From JBGPOS01 sp041488155 (GTDB lineage Bacteria > Chloroflexota > Dehalococcoidia > Tepidiformales > Tepidiformaceae), in NCBI GenBank assembly GCA_041488155.1, contig JBGPOS010000128.1, positions 1-5,740 of the forward strand: a stretch of DNA of 5,740 nucleotides, written 5' to 3'. The translations under genes were made by a program, and so were the position numbers. Positions 5,115-5,740 of the stretch are shown here, in pieces. The first letter of the stretch is position 1; every line of letters begins with the position of its first letter. The notes under the pieces were generated by a model, which was not told the DNA's origin, did not search any database, and saw only the letters and a program-made list of their open reading frames with translations.

Positions 5115-5740
5115 TCAGATCACGCCCTCCGCGGCGAGGGCGTCGATCTCCTGGGTCGACATCCCGAGCAGCTCGCCGTACACGTAGTGGTTGTCTTCGC
5201 CATAACAGGGAGCGCCCCGGTCGAGGCGTCCGCCGATGTAGGCTGGACTCTCGCTCATCTTGACGGGTACCTCGGCAATCGGCCACCGGCCGATCTTCGT
5301 GCCCGTCACCTCGGTCAACCAGTTGAGCGCCGCCAGTTGCGGGTCATGATCACAGCGGTCCTCCGCCGTCTGACAGACCCCGGCCGGCACCCTGGCCTGC
5401 TGCAAGCTGAGCATCGCCTTGTAGGCGTCCTGCGATCTCGTCCAGTCGCGGACGAGAGCGTCGAGGGCATCCTGATGCGCGAGCCGCGAGGCGAGATCCC
5501 GGAACCGGTCGTCCTTCGCCCACTCCGGATGTCCCGCGACTTCCGTCAGCGCGTGCCATTCCGCATCCGTGAAGCAGGCGATGGTGAGCCACCGATCCTC
5601 CCCGATGCACGGATAGACGCCATGAGGCGCCGCCGGTTTGTACGGAGACCGGTTGCCGTAGCGTGACCAGATACGCTCGTTCGCCGACCAGTCGAGAATA
5701 GCGGGGCCGTTGATGAAAAGCCCGACTTCGGTCTGCGAGG
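5115..5740 (-). CDS. CaiB/BaiF (class III) CoA-transferase, C-terminal part
   Basis: A frame open from the right window edge to a TGA (5117-5115) gives 207 residues; the start is outside the window. Class III CoA-transferases move CoA between organic acids through an acyl-aspartyl enzyme intermediate in the cytoplasm and are usually about 380-420 residues, so this is about the C-terminal half. Family blocks: SPYKPAAPHGVYPCIGEDRW with WLTIACFTDAEW following, then GHPEWAKDDRFRDLASRLAH, a DWTRSQDAYKAM helix, QQARVPAGVCQTAED, the DPQL block, VPVKMSESPAY and GELLGMSTQEIDALAAEGVI at the end. The catalytic Asp lies upstream, outside the window. The substrate cannot be inferred. No frameshift is seen, unlike the genes to the left. 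It ends 10 nt from the TGA (5102-5104) of a possible plus-strand remnant. Confidence 0.9.
   Translation of the reverse strand, partial: SQTEVGLFINGPAILDWSANERIWSRYGNRSPYKPAAPHGVYPCIGEDRWLTIACFTDAEWHALTEVAGHPEWAKDDRFRDLASRLAHQDALDALVRDWTRSQDAYKAMLSLQQARVPAGVCQTAEDRCDHDPQLAALNWLTEVTGTKIGRWPIAEVPVKMSESPAYIGGRLDRGAPCYGEDNHYVYGELLGMSTQEIDALAAEGVI

Noticed and set aside
5187..5666. 159-codon plus-strand frame
   Set aside because: It is antisense to the well-conserved CaiB/BaiF CoA-transferase.

Overview
The window is GC-rich with strongly GC-biased third codon positions. It holds a CaiB/BaiF CoA-transferase fragment and a Uma2-type nuclease fragment. This fits a soil or sediment bacterium known mainly from environmental assemblies (a proteobacterium-like or Rokubacteria-like genome); the taxon is a guess. 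No rRNA, tRNA or CRISPR array was seen.

Layout, left to right. Positions 1-257 (+) are the 3' end of a Uma2-family PD-(D/E)XK endonuclease gene. It runs tail-to-tail into a long minus-strand SNF2/RapA-like helicase gene (2515 down to about 258). That gene is broken by a frameshift near 987, between helicase motifs IV and V, and loses family resemblance at its 3' end near the Uma2 stop. A perfect TATAAT lies 10 nt before its GTG start. Positions 2516-2779 are intergenic and carry copy A of a dispersed repeat (2686-2766). A small basic 72-residue ORF follows (2780-2998, +). The open frame 3050-4171 (+) looks composite: its first ~34 codons resemble the start of a TIR domain, the next ~400 nt are unassigned, and the last ~206 codons encode a convincing secreted two-domain beta-rich protein. 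A minus-strand gene (4248-4733) resembles the C-terminal two thirds of the DUF6946 family. Its 5' side is cut off where copy B of the repeat begins (4740-4853). Positions 4854-5114 have open frames on both strands and no clear gene. Positions 5115-5740 (-) are the C-terminal half of a CaiB/BaiF CoA-transferase.

Interpretation: apart from the CoA-transferase, this reads as a decaying accessory region of defence or nuclease-type remnants (Uma2, SNF2 helicase, TIR fragment, DUF6946). Two copies of an unidentified ~80-115 nt repeat in direct orientation bracket about 2 kb of it. I found no intact, convincingly new multi-gene system. The repeat pair and its coincidence with gene truncation are the most interesting signals. 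All family calls come from reading motifs, not database searches.
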